Origin: Caprella mutica
Lineage: Eukaryota; Arthropoda; Malacostraca; Amphipoda; Caprellidae
NCBI GenBank assembly: GCA_947561585.1
Contig: CANNZV010000271.1
Coordinates: 186,001 to 250,000 of the forward strand
Reading direction: 5' to 3'
Length of the DNA stretch: 64,000 nt
Shown: one piece after another, positions 11,872 through 24,543 of the stretch
Position numbering within the stretch: the stretch's first letter is position 1
How the letters are laid out: the number at the start of each line of letters is the position of its first letter
Translations under genes and position numbers: made by a program
The notes under the pieces: generated by a model
Seen by the model: the letters and a program-made list of their open reading frames with translations, nothing else
Database searches by the model: none
Told to the model about the DNA's origin: nothing

Positions 11872-12332
11872 TTTGATTTAACTCACACCTAAACCGTAGC
11901 ACCAACTCTCATAGTAAGTTAATTTATACACCAGATACATAGGATTAACAGTCTTTGTGGGTTACTTTATCGCACGATGTCATAGTTGTTTTACCTCACA
12001 CCTAAACTTACAAAAAAGTAGCGCCAACTCTCATAGTGAGTTAATTCATACACCAGATACATTGAATTAACAATCTTTGTGAGTTACCTCAACACACTAT
12101 GTCATAGTTGTTTTAACATATGTTCAAACTCCCAAAATGTATCTCTAACTTTCATAGTAAGTTGATTCAATCCATAAAATGATTCGAATTAACTATGTTT
12201 GGTGACACACCACGTCATAGTTGTTTTGACACACTTGAAAACATGAATGTAGTCCAACCAACTCACGTAATAAATTGATTCAAATCATAAATTGTTGACC
12301 CACTAAATATGAGTAAACTTTTTTCTCTGTGT
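11872..12332. repeat. Tandem array of a ~115-122 bp unit, about four copies
   Basis: Units begin near 11872, 11990, 12111 and 12223. Shared words include CTCATAGTRAGTT, ACACCAGATACAT and the junction GTCATAGTTGTTTT. The first two units are most alike and the last two are more diverged. The array ends at the CTCTGTGTAC motif. Confidence 0.7.
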
Positions 12333-12410
12333 ACATTCTACAAATTTCTTACATTTGTATTTCCTATCTTCTTTTTAAACAAACAGCAAATAATTATTAT
12401 ACAACTTAAA

Positions 12411-12563
12411 CATAAACATTTATAACTGAAATCATAAACATTTATAACTGAAATCATAACCATTTATAACTGAAATCATTAACATTTATAACTGAAATCA
12501 TAAACATTTATAACTGAAATCATAAACATTTATAACTGAAATCATAAACATTTATAACTGAAA
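12411..12563. repeat. 22-bp tandem repeat (CATAAACATTTATAACTGAAAT)
   Basis: Seven consecutive copies starting at 12411, 12433, 12455, 12477, 12499, 12521 and 12543, nearly identical apart from one- or two-base changes in copies 3 and 4. Confidence 0.95.
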
Positions 12564-13110
12564 CGTTATATATGATATAAAGTTTATTTATTACAATCAA
12601 CGTATAAATTTTCCCTAATCACAATCAAGAACATTAGATGATATATGGTAAATTTTTTGGTTTGGTCAGCAATTGAAGGTATTGCTAAGTTGTCGGCTGG
12701 AACTACCAATTCAAATAAAAGAGTGATATTGAAAGTAAGAATCAATAATTAATAGGTTGGACACAAGAGATCTTGATTTAATTTCATGGAGTTTAATATC
12801 ACGCAAATACAACTATATAATAATAGGAACTATGTTTATTATGTATGTGTAAGGTTGCTGATGCATAGTGTACACTGGTAAGTAATGGTGGGAACAAAGA
12901 AGATTAGTTCTCATTGATATTTCGAATTTACAACAAGATTAGTGATATACTGTTAATATTATATAGTTATTCCAATATAAAACTAGGTTGAACTGTAATG
13001 AATCAGTTAAATTAAAAACTATGAATCGTATGTTGTGATATAGTCTTACCAAAGTTGGAGAAAATATTGCACGGCATATTTTAAGATATGTTTGCTTCAA
13101 AATACACTAA
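12564..13110. other. Non-coding stretch
   Basis: Nothing recognisable was seen between the 22-bp array and the next element. Confidence 0.5.
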
Positions 13111-13119
13111 CATATTGGG

Positions 13120-14205
13120 GGTACACAGAAAACTGCCAGGCGGAAAACTGCCGAAGCGGAAAACTGCCGAAGCGGAAAACTGCCAGGCGGAAAACTGCAA
13201 AGCGGAAAACTGCCAGTCACTTATTGGCAATTTATGTATTTTTTGACTTTTGATAAACACATTCTAAGAACATTTTAATTAATAAAAACAGCGTTAGCCA
13301 TTGGTCATGTGATTAATGAGACATTCATTTTTACAGTTATAACTAAAGTATATAGATATTTGATTACTTATTTTTCAATGGTAAATAGTATTTCAACAAA
13401 GCTACTTTATTAAACACACAGTAAACCAAATTCAGTACACACAAATAAATTATAATTAACATTTTTAACTTATTTGTTAAAACGTGTACATTTTAAAAAC
13501 ATGTATACATTTATATATCTATATAGGATTTTATTTGTTTTTATTTGTTCACTTATATGTATGTTCAATATTCATTACATTTACAATTTTATAGCATTAA
13601 CACTTTCATCTTTACAATTTTCATTTATATGTAAAAGTATTATTAATTAATATGAAATCCAATTCGATCGAGTGATATTGTCAGAGAGTTAGGTAGGTAA
13701 TATCAGTTGGAAATCATAGATGTTGTGTTGAAAATTCTAAATATATCACGAACATCGATCAAATATGTTTTATAATGAATACAAGCGAATATTAGGCTTG
13801 AAAGATTGTTCAATTATTATCAAATTATAAACAAAAATTAAATAATTAGACACTAAACCCGTTATGAAATGATAAAGTAGAAATGTATTGTGTAAACAAA
13901 AAAATAATTGTATTCTGTCCTTTAATACAATACAATCATTTCTTTGTTTCTTCTTCTTTTAGTATTATCTAAACAAGGTTTTATTTTATCAATTTTTATC
14001 ATGTATTTGATTTCTTACTGTAATATTTATTTAATAATAATTTTATGTATTTTTCTAATCAAGAAAACTGTATTTTATATATTAAAAAACTAAATGTTAT
14101 TACTGACTAAAGTCATTAAATTGGCTGGCAGTTTTCCGCCTGGCAGTTTTCCGCCTGGTAGTTTTCCGCTTCGGCAGTTTTCCGCCTGGCAGTTTTCCGG
14201 ACACC
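13120..14205. mobile_element. Foldback-like element with GGCGGAAAACTGCC repeats
   Basis: The 1,086-bp element is flanked by a 9-bp direct repeat CATATTGGG (13111-13119 and 14206-14214). Its outermost 18 bp are inverted repeats (GGTACACAGAAAACTGCC at left, GGTGTCCGGAAAACTGCC read from the right). Just inside each end are tandem 15-16 bp units of AAAACTGCC(AG/GA)GCGG: left 13128-13216, right 14122-14200 in inverse orientation. A 9-bp duplication, GG-starting termini and repeat-built inverted ends are the hallmarks of Foldback/MuDR-type elements. The ~900-bp core is AT-rich and non-coding, so this is a non-autonomous copy. A 62-codon ORF across the right array is an artefact of the repeats. Confidence 0.85.
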
Positions 14206-14214
14206 CATATTGGG

Positions 14215-15299
14215 TATGGTAATCAGCTGATCGAATCCACACTTCGAAACACGGGAAAACCTGCTTAAACTTAGTCACTTCTAAATTTCATTTTTTTCTC
14301 ATCAATTACTAACTAGGCAATGGTTAAATTTTTTTCCATTATTTTTTTTCCTTAATTGTTATACATAGGAACTACAATTTAGCAGTTAACTAGCATTGGT
14401 TTAGGCCTCAAGCTAGCATATGTTCAAGACCCTATTTTTTTTAGAAAAGTTAAAGAAATGAAAAATAGAAACGAACCTGAATTATATCTATAAATTCAAC
14501 TTTGATGTTCAATCGCCATTTTCGCTTTTCTTTAGCACGAAACCCTTATAAATTGACTTTAAACTTCTCGATAATAACATGAAATACGAAAAATTTCTAG
14601 CAACTTGGTCACAAACAAGGAATGTGTTGTTGTGGTGACGTCATATTTTTGTGTCGTCTACTATATTTATAAATAAAGTTACTTTACCCGTTTATATTCC
14701 GGTATCCTGGTTTGCATCACAACATCCAGTGTCTTAGCTGTTCCTGTGAATATTGTAGATCTGTTATAGGACAAAAACATTTGGTCAATCTAATATTTGT
14801 ACAGAAGATGACTCTACATTTGGGAGGTTGGGTTGCAAGTAGGATGGGTATGTTGAACATGAAAAAAACATCAACGTAAAGAAAAAAATAAGCAATGATG
14901 TTTGTGAGGCTAGCTCTGGAAAAAATTTTGTTTGTCATAGAAAATAAAGAGGATATCTATAATATTCTATTTCCAGTTACCAAATACCTAGTAACAAATT
15001 TGTTTTGGTCACTTAAGATTACTAAAATACACCAAATCTTCCACTCTGGAAACCAACGAGTTAGTAGCAAATAATATTGAAGCAACATCATTAAAATCTG
15101 GTAAATTTGATGAGTAAGGAGAAACTTCTAAATGCAAGAGAGAGTTTCAGTGATTTTGTATGCAAATTGCCATCTCTTATTGCTCCGAGAATGGCTCTCA
15201 TGGTGTTATTATTCCTAGCAGGTTTTCTTCTTTTAATGCTAGATTAACTCTTTTGCGTTCATGAAAGGAGAGTTACACAGTATGTAATGGATAATGTAG
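14215..15299. other. Non-coding stretch
   Basis: No gene is supported. A 73-codon ORF at 14717-14938 (minus) has no recognisable domain. Confidence 0.5.
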
Positions 15300-16553
15300 T
15301 GTCGGACAGGTTATCACTGTGCATACCCTTTTTATGGGGTATCACTCCGCACCCCTTACAATTTGAAAAACAACTTGTTTTAGTCTAATTCTGATTGCAC
15401 CATCATTTCAAGCATCTTCTTTTCTCCCATAAACAAAATGAAGCTCCATTATCCTATTAGTCTTTATAGAGTTATGTCACGATGTATGTAGTGCTCTCAG
15501 AACGATCTGAAAAAAGTTTGCGCTTGTGATTTTTAAATCCCGCTAACTCTCCAATAACTCTACTACCAAGATTTATAGATTCATTTTGTTTTAACATGTT
15601 AGCACAAACAATAACTGTTACATTATTTCAAATTTTCAACTTCCCAGTTTTAACGGTTTCCTGCCACAACCGTGCGCAGTGATACCCCAGATAATTTAGA
15701 GGTAGAGGGGTATCACTGCGCATCATTAATAACTATATTTGGAAGTAAATAATGTAAAAATTACGAATTTTTAGCTCTAAATATAGGCATAAATAGTAAA
15801 TAAGGGGTTATTAAATTTTAAATTTGATTAACAATAAACTTACGATCGTAGTAGCTATGCAACTTGATGTGGAGGAATTGAAATAGGGAGATGGGGTATT
15901 AAGGGGGGGGGGAGAGGTTTTTTGAATTTAATATTGATTAACAATAAACCTACAATCGTATTATATTACTTAATAAAAGTAGTTAACTAGGTTCGTAAAA
16001 TTTAAGTGTTAACTTTGTTGCAGATTCATTAAATATGTGGTTAAAAAGTAAGGGACAAGTAGATTGGGGAGAGGGCATGTAGAGACATTTAGATGAGGGG
16101 GAGGAGCATTTAGATGTGGGAGAGGGGGAAATAGATGGGGGAGAGACGGCAATAGATGGGGAAGAGGGGGATTTACATAGGAAGAGAGGGGAATTAAGAT
16201 GGGAAGAGAGGGAGATTTAGATGGGGAAAGAAGGGGGTTTAGATAGGGGAGAGGAGGGGCATTAAAATGGGGACCGGAGATATTTAGGTGGGGGAAAGAA
16301 GTGCTGTATTTATGCAATACGCAGTAATACCCCTTCATGTGCGCAGTGATACCCCGATACACTCCTCACTAAAAGTAACGCACAAACAATTGCCAATAAT
16401 TATTTTATTTTTTTAGCTATTATTTCGAAACAGGTTGAGAACCATCCTTCTTCATGACCATGTCATCACGAGAAAAAAAGTTTCTCTAGTATTTTTAGTT
16501 TTTGAGTAAATACAGAGTTTGCAGGATTGTGCGCAGTGATACCCCGTTCGACC
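15300..16553. mobile_element. Non-autonomous element with GGGGTATCACTGCGCA-type ends
   Basis: The left end (GTCGGACAGGTTATCACTG at 15301) and the right end read inversely (GTCGAACGGGGTATCACTG, ending near 16552) are inverted repeats. Further copies of GGGGTATCACTSCGCA or its complement occur at about 15336, 15675, 15707 and 16340. The pair at 15675-15722 forms a hairpin with about 17-bp arms. The region may therefore be one element with internal repeats, or two to three copies joined or nested. I did not find an exact target-site duplication. Non-coding. Confidence 0.55.
15895..16310. repeat. Purine-rich degenerate tandem repeat
   Basis: The plus strand is dominated by variants of GGGGGAGAGGGGGATTTAGAT with period about 20-30 bp, densest at 16050-16290, including a G9 run near 15903. 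The proline/leucine-rich ORF on the opposite strand (16009-16362) is a by-product of this composition. Confidence 0.75.
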
Positions 16554-19500
16554 CAATGCATAATATGATGAATGGAATTTCGTCTTTGAAAACCATACTA
16601 CAATAATTATTCTCTTTGGGTTCACCAGAAAATTTCCACTCCTGATCGGAATAAATATTTCCTAGGATTCTCATATAGTTGTCTTACATTTCAGATGCCT
16701 CCTTTTCTCTCTAAATATCAAATATCAGCACGAGGGAAATCTTCATATTCTCTCCGTGACAGACGATATCACTTTGGCCAGAGGTATTAAGGAATGAATT
16801 GGAATGGAGATGAGCCACGCTTGTGTGATATAGTATTGCACTTTTTGATAATGTTTCTAGAGACTGTAAACGATTTCTACAGAAACTTATTCCTAGACTT
16901 CCTTTAAAAGTTCCAAGATAATCTCATTGAGAAAAAGAGAAGGGATAACATGAATCGAAAAAAATATGTGCAACAGCACCAACAAACCCTAAAGTTTGTT
17001 TCCCACAAAGAAATTGGCCAAAAGAAAAATTGCCCACAATTATAAAAATCTTCAAGGGAAAAAAAAACTTCGAAAAATGGGAAGAACTCCTAATGAACGG
17101 GTACACACAATTTCTAGTTAAGGAAATGATTAAAATAAAATCTATTATTGAGAACGAATAATTTTACCAAACGTTCCTAGAATAGTTACCTAACATTGAA
17201 GACGTATTCATAACAACATCATGAATGAAGATAGATTGCACCGAATCGACATCTAAAGCTTAAGAGCTAGAAAATATTGTTGGGGTCTTCGAAGATAAAG
17301 GTTGAGCTTTCGATTATTTAGGTTGGGCATACAAAGAGCATACTAGGGCCTTCGAAGACTGAGATTACATTCTTGAAAATTCAGGTGGGACCCAACATGA
17401 AATTTTCTCTTGAAGAAGTTTCTAACCCTGAACTATTTTAATTTATAAGAACACTTTAATCATTCAAAAAAAAATGAGACCATTGCAGATAAATTATGTA
17501 TCCTCAAGTATTCATATTCCACCATAACCTTCATCCTAGGATAATGACTAAATACAATTACGAAATAGATTGACGATGAATTGAAGAATACCGGATTGAT
17601 CGACGACGAAATACAATTTCCACATGCGCATAGTTAACAGGTATGGGCGTTAGCATTAGGAACTAACCAACATGAGTTTTGTTTTTCTTCCAACCAATCA
17701 TACCGTAGTTCAAAGCCCACTTTCTGGTAACTGTAAACCTGCAATTGAGTCAATTATAATCATAATATTTCGAATAAATTTACAAACATTCGAAATATTA
17801 TAAAAACATGTAGTAATTGCATCATGTAATAAAAGGCTATATTATGCCAATGTATCAACAAAACACAACAACATAAGTTTTAGTGTTTTAAGTCATAATC
17901 TCCTCATCCACAGACGCAATATTTGGATTTCATTCTTTCTGTTTGTTTCTGTCTGCTACTTGCCCAAGTTGGTGACAGACGTAGTCACTAGTCAGTAGTC
18001 ACGTCTTATCCCTGTCTGAGTCAGAGAGTGTTAAGGTGATGACCAACTCTTCCCTGAAGCTGCCAAATGTTGTACTACATTATTATTCTGCAGTTCGCTA
18101 ACTGGAAGACCGAATAGATGTCAAAAATCTCTGTTACATATTTCTTGAAACAATGAGGATACGGTCTTAGAGGGAAATTCATAAGAAGAATTGTGTGGAA
18201 GAATATCCACACAATGTTATTTTCTCAAATCACACTTTTTTTATATCCCATTTTTTTCCAATTTTACAAATTTGTCATTGTGTAATGTGTGCAAAGACCA
18301 ATTATTTTAAAATATCCAAAAATATATCCATTAGTACAGCTCATCTATTTAATTGCAAAATTAGTAATCTGTCAAGACTCATTTAACACTTTTCTATGAC
18401 TAAATTGTGATTCAGACATAATTATGGTGGTTAGAAATTGATATATACAATGTACACACAATACAACATACATGTATTTGGAAACCTACTTTTAATTGAA
18501 TGTAATGAAACAGACAAAATTAATAGATCAGATTCAGTTAATACATTTCAATGAATTGAATTTTTTGTTTCGATTATTCTAAATGGATTTTTAACTCAAA
18601 TAATATACACATACTGCAGTTACTATTATTAATGTAATACGTACATAATCGTGAATATTTCTTGATAATAAGAATATTTCATTCATGATCCCTGAGAACA
18701 AATAATTTATTCAGTGTGAAAGTGGGTCAATACGTGGCAGGAAATTGTGGCCGATATTTCTCACTCTCGAATAATGTAGAGAACCTTATGGCGTTACGGT
18801 GCATTGATGAACAATTTAGTAGATAGTAATTAGATTTATGAGCTGCCGTTGAACTCGTAGAAAACATCATGAATTATTACAGATAATTTAAGTTTACGAT
18901 AAAATAGCAGGCTATTATTATTTGTGAATCTAAATGGTTATTGGTAAAGTTTCAATTATGATTTATTCAGGCAAATTTGAAAATTGAAGGGGAGAGGGAG
19001 GATATCAGTCAAGATATATTATTTGATATTATATGCTTTGATAGAATCAACATATCAAATTATCAAATATGTACTCTGGTCTTTGTTTAAGTTTTAATCT
19101 AAATAGTACTTATTATATAAAATAAAATTCAATATATTTCAACAAAGCACGATCTAAGTGACAAATAGCTCAATTGTTTTGACTGGTAATTAACATGATC
19201 TAGTTGTAATCCCATACACGTTCTACAAAGAAAGTTGAAACAAGGTTGGAAGAGCCACTTCATCTTTCATATTATTATTATTTTCACACCGACAATTCCG
19301 AAATTCAAAATATTTATGTAACTTTGGTAAATAACCCATTTATTTCGTGGAATTTCTCGTGGACGAATTTACTGGCCACATATTTCTTAAATGATTCATA
19401 ATTTGGAGCTTTGCGATGACTATAACTCACCCTATCTCATACTTGTTCAATGACCCACAACAACTTGCTAACTTTGTAATAATGAAGATTCCCCATTATT

Positions 19501-21904
19501 TCATACTTCATTCTTCTCTTTACAAATCTTTTCAATGAAAATAAAATATAATTCTAAACAATGTTGAAGAATGCTGAGAGTGATTGGAAATGACTCTTCA
19601 CAATGATGAAGAGACCAGATTAGCTTAATTAGCTATTGTAACATCATCGCTATATTTTTTAAGGTTAAATGTAGTTTTCAGTTTAACAGAGTGACTTGCT
19701 CTGGTAAATGTGAAATATATTGAATACATTTGAACAAAATAATATTACTAAAAGAAAGTCTATTCAATCTTGTCCTTATAGAAAATTGTTAAATATAATA
19801 TCGAACTATAGTTGATTTAATATAGTGAGTAACCTCCATAAAATACGTGTTACATTCTAATACTATTATATATACATGCAGTTATATTCTATTCTTTTAA
19901 TATGCTCATTTAGTTTTAAATACAGGAAAACTCTGAGATATTGAACAGTTTACTAGGAAAAAATTATTCGTTAGTTAAATTATTTCGAATTTACGATTCC
20001 TGTGACCATCATGGATACGAATTAATGTATCAATTTGTATTATATGTACTTTTTTCCTTACATGATTAAAAATCTGGAACTATTTGATATTTCAGATGTC
20101 ACCCTAGCACGTACGTCGTGCAAGCCTAACTCCATAATCAGTGCATATTTCAATATGTTCACATCAATTCTAAAATGTTGAAGTATGAACACCATCCATA
20201 CATATATTATATGAAGATGACTCCCCGAGGTAAGTTTTTTTGGTGAATTTGAATATTGTTATAGAGGCACTGACAACTGAACCAACACTGAAGGCAAATA
20301 TTCTGACTGAAACTGCAATGCGAAGTCATGTAATGTTGTAAATAGAAAATCGGTTAGTATTTTCCATAAGCACATATTTTGTTTCAAATTATAAAGAAAT
20401 TTTCAAGTTATCGCACCACTGATCAACATTTTCGATCAAGGGAAAATTAATATAATAATAATTATTTTAATCAGTATTAAGTATATACTAAATAAATAAT
20501 ATTATTTATTTTTAATATTATATCTCTATAATATTTTCTTGTTATATTTTGATATTACCCATCTATAAAATGTATTATTATTTAAATATGTCCTGATTTT
20601 CACACATTTTCTAAAACGTGTTTTATTTTATCTTGCACACGGATAACTGGATTTTGATACCTGAGAGTCAGATCGTATCTAAGACATCATGGGACACCTT
20701 CTCAGTTTTCAATATAGATGATTTAGATCTGAATATATGTTATATTTCGTCTTCTTCCGTATACTATGAAATCATAATGTACCAACAAACAAAACACGAT
20801 TACAGTATTTCCTCACTTTATAACAATGAAAAAGGAGAGATAATATTTTGAAATTAAAATAGTCCGCACCTTTTTAAAACCGATCAGGCAAATCAGTTAC
20901 ATTAGACTTTTAATTATCATCATTTGCGTTTATACAAACTCCATTTCTCTCCGATTCAAGGATTAGACCCTTTACTATCATTAGTTACGCTCACTCAAGT
21001 TCTAATTTTGTACTAGTTTTATGAATCTATTAGATGAAAGACCTTCCACTCACGAATGTTAGATCATTTAACTAACTTTCCTATTAATATTAAAAAAAAG
21101 ATGCCAAGTATTCGTATCCATTTCCTCGCTTCATTGAAGATATTTTAAATTTTTAACTTAACGATTATATCCTTTTTTCTAATGGAAAAAATAAGTTTTT
21201 TTTTTAAATAAAATACACGAATCCAATTAAGTTTAATACATGTACACTGTACATTCTACCTACCTGTTTATCAATTATCTAGCTCTGTAATATTTTTCCT
21301 TTTTAACGGAAATCATGTACTGAAAGTTTAAAAAAGTCATAGAAGCTGAACTAAATCAGAAAGAGACTAATAATTATTATCAATGAAAAGACTAAGCATT
21401 ATAGTGATATCTCAAATCACAGTTTTCTTATTTCAATTATTTTCAAATTTAACAAATTTGGTGTCGTGTACCAGACCAATCTTAAAATATCAATCAATTA
21501 TCCATTTTATTTTGAGAAACGTGAAATCATTGAAATATAAAATATCATGACGCATACACCTTTCTTTTAACGTACAATGAGAGAAGAACTAAATTAAATA
21601 TGCAGCATCAATAAAGAATTTGTTTGTTGTTATAAGACACAAGCATTTTTTGTATATATATATTCATCTCTAATTAATTTGTGTGTAAAAACAAACAAAT
21701 CGTATATTTTAATGTCTTGTAAATGTATGTTTGAATATGTGTGATATATTCAACTATTAGGTATTCCTTCAAATAATGTGAATAATATATACATATCATA
21801 TCGAGGTATATCCCCCAAATCTTGTTCTATCTTACCAGTAATGGGTTCAGAAAAAACAGATCCTACACAGTGTGAGGGATACGCTATAGGATTTATAGGA
21901 CTCG
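16554..21904. other. Long AT-rich non-coding stretch
   Basis: I found no gene, RNA gene or complete mobile element. Only chance-length ORFs occur (60 to 77 codons at 16924, 18195 and 20618). A short hairpin (ATTGTGTGG with CCACACAAT) lies at about 18191-18216. Confidence 0.5.
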
Positions 21905-22035
21905 AATGGTATTGGATAGATGGGTAGGAAAGGTTATTGGTGAGATTGAGTGGAAGGCTATTGGAGTGATGGAGAGAATGGGTATTGGAGAGATGGAGAT
22001 AAAGAGTATTGGAGAGAAGGTGAGGAAAGGTTTTC
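21905..22035. repeat. 24-bp minisatellite, about five copies
   Basis: The word TATTGG recurs at 21910, 21935, 21959, 21983 and 22007, a 24-25 bp period of GTATTGGAGAGATGGAG-like units. The period is a multiple of three, which explains the 8-residue periodicity in the minus-strand ORF at 21750-22097; I do not treat that as a gene. Confidence 0.75.
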
Positions 22036-23666
22036 GAGCATTCTCGTACTCTTATTATTAACGTTCGCTGAGAAAATATGAGCATAGATAAAATCAAGAG
22101 ATCTTACTTGAAAAATTACATACGGTATATATGAGGAATAATTTGGAGATATTTCTGTAATTGGCAGCAGTATGTTTAAGTTAACTGTGTTTCTGAAAAT
22201 AACCGTTAAAATTTTTATTCCACATGGATTTGTTGTCCGTACTGGGAAATTATCGATTTTTAATTCATATTGATGATTTACCCTATATTACTGAGTTACT
22301 TAAATTTTTTTTTTCCTGACGATACAACAATAGGATCAGTCATCAATTTCGGTGATCTTGTTGAAAAGATCAACTACAACAAGGAAGAGATGAATTGAAT
22401 TGAACAAACTATCATTATTTTAATGTTAGTAATTCAGTAGGTTTGATTGTATTGAACCTATTTCCCCATCAGTCAACAGCTATAAGAAGCCTGTTATAAG
22501 TCAGTGTTTAGTGTCCAGTTGTAAATAGCAATGAAACAAGGCACTGAGCCCTTTTACGACCAACATTAAAAACAAATAATGCTTGGAAATATTCCACATT
22601 ATCATGTTCTAGCAATAAGAAGTATCAAAATAAATGTAGGCTATAGCACATAATGATTATAGATTTTGAACCAACCAAAATTCGTTCTAATGGACATTAG
22701 ACTACATACAAAATTATCAATAAAATGTGATTTTTTAGTATATTCATTTATACAAACGTTATCTATCTGATAATGATCTTTCAAATTGAAAAGGTATGAA
22801 ATGTATTTCGGGCGTCAAAGTGTCCAGAGTAACTTTAGAAAGATCTTTGTCATTTGAAAGTCAAGTAGACTGTATTGCACTTTAAATTTAAAAAAAACTC
22901 AGATTAATGTATCATTTAGCTCAATTTGTACTAATGTTTACACATCTTATTGAATTTCTATTACGCTCTCGTTTATCCTTACTTGGCATATTGCAAGTTA
23001 GTCTGAAGAGTCACAGCTACTGTTCATCTGAATTTATTATTGCTGTTGGGATGAAAACGGTGTAAATTATTACTATTAGTGAACATCTTCCAATTTCTAT
23101 GTATCCATTTGTCGATAAATGTATTCTTAAAGTATTTGATATCTATATATATTTTAATGCAATGAGAAGTCCTGATGAATTCAGTTTTGGCTGATCAATA
23201 TCTCAATTCTCGTAATAGAAGTTACTATCTTGTACTACAATTCCATATGTTGACAATTTCACAGAGGTCACTTCAGTGTTATGTACCTATCATTTATATT
23301 TCAATACCATTCGAATTAAAACAAAAAAAAAACTTTCAGCATGAAAATAAAATGATACCCAATATCTGGTTAAGATTCTATTAACCAATTTCTGTAAAAT
23401 ATTGATACTTTAGATTTGATTTAAAAAAAGTGGTATATATTGATTGTGTATATTGTTCAATTAATTGGGTTTGGGATTCGATTAGCTTGATATAAAAAAA
23501 ATTAATGGTATTAAATTTGTCACACATTGCTTATACATTTATATACATTACAATATTCTTTTTATATTTCTATGAAATTTTCAATCTCATTTCACCATTA
23601 TCTAAACGTAAAAGAACTAATCACAATAACCGGAAACTCACCGTGTGCCTTAAATAATTTGTTTTA
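22036..23666. other. Non-coding stretch
   Basis: No supported gene or repeat was seen. Confidence 0.5.
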
Positions 23667-24539
23667 CCCTAATGAGTTTGATTTTGAGAAGGTATTGGAA
23701 GATATGACTATATGTCTGAAAAAACAAATGTCTTATTTAAAAACGTATGGTACTGTATTTATTAAAAGTAATTAGGATAAATACTCAACAAATGTGTACC
23801 CAATTTCAATTAAATATATTGAACATATGTACAAGGACAAATATATACATATGTATATGAGGCATTGGCAACTGATAGAGCAGAGCTGCGATTGGGAGGA
23901 ATGTGACACTATCACAGGTCTGCAAGTTTGTGTTTTCCATGAAAACGTGGAGTGTAGTGTGTTTAGCGGGTACCAAGCTACGTCATTCCGTTGCTGTGAT
24001 GAACGTTTCGCATCAGTCCTCACCTATAAATCAGCAACAGATAGTCTTGCGATTAACATCTAACCGATTTACTCTCAGCTAACAATGTTAGCCATGAACT
24101 GTTCAGTATAGGGTGTTTGAAGTATAGTAGTGTTGAAACTATATTCTGCGTTGCCTTTATCCTTTTATATTAACTTATTAGTAAAGAGATGAGAAAAGAA
24201 AAGATTTATAGTTAATAGTATAGTGAGCAAGTATTAGGGTTCACACCCTCAAGACTAGGCTATTCACGTTCAAGTACTAAGTAATACAATACTATATTAA
24301 ATACCCACCAATTAGACAGATAGCAAGTAAAGGCCACCACTTGCCTCATTAAAATTAATTACCTAATCCATGTGATTTACGCTGATTTACGCCGATACGT
24401 GGATATATACAAACTTTAAAATACAAAAATATATTTGGAACAAAGTCAAGAAAAACTAATGATTTTAATGAATAACATGGAATATTTAAGGTAATTTAAA
24501 AGAGATGTGCTAAAATAACACACGTTGCAATCATAAGGA
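23667..24539 (-). mobile_element. piggyBac-like MITE family, copy C (diverged, inverted)
   Basis: In reverse orientation it matches the family copies at 33743-45568 and 50117-50665 over both ends. Shared words include CCCTAATGAGTTTGA at 23667, ATGTGTACCCAATTTCAA near 23800, GGCATTGGCAACTG near 23862, GCGGGTACCAAGCTA near 23967 and GGAACAAAGTCAAGAAA near 24438. A TTAA follows the far end (24540-24543). It is about 320 bp longer than the others; the extra sequence lies roughly between 24000 and 24365. ORFs in it are shadows of non-coding repeat. Confidence 0.7.
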
Positions 24540-24543
24540 TTAA

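Larger units (their letters stand above)
8918..12334. mobile_element. Candidate composite element with inverted ACACAGAGAAA ends
   Basis: An exact 11-bp inverted motif lies at 8920-8930 (ACACAGAGAAA) and 12322-12332 (its complement). Longer ends also resemble each other in inverse orientation: TTACACACAGAGAAAGG on the left, TGTACACAGAGAAAAAA from the right. Just inside both ends are short repeats built on AAAACAAC and GATTC words. No transposase is visible and no exact target-site duplication was found. The left and right parts could be unrelated copies of one subterminal repeat. Low confidence. Confidence 0.3.

Noticed and set aside
16009..16362. Pro/Leu-rich minus-strand ORF
   Set aside because: Product of the purine-rich repeat on the plus strand.
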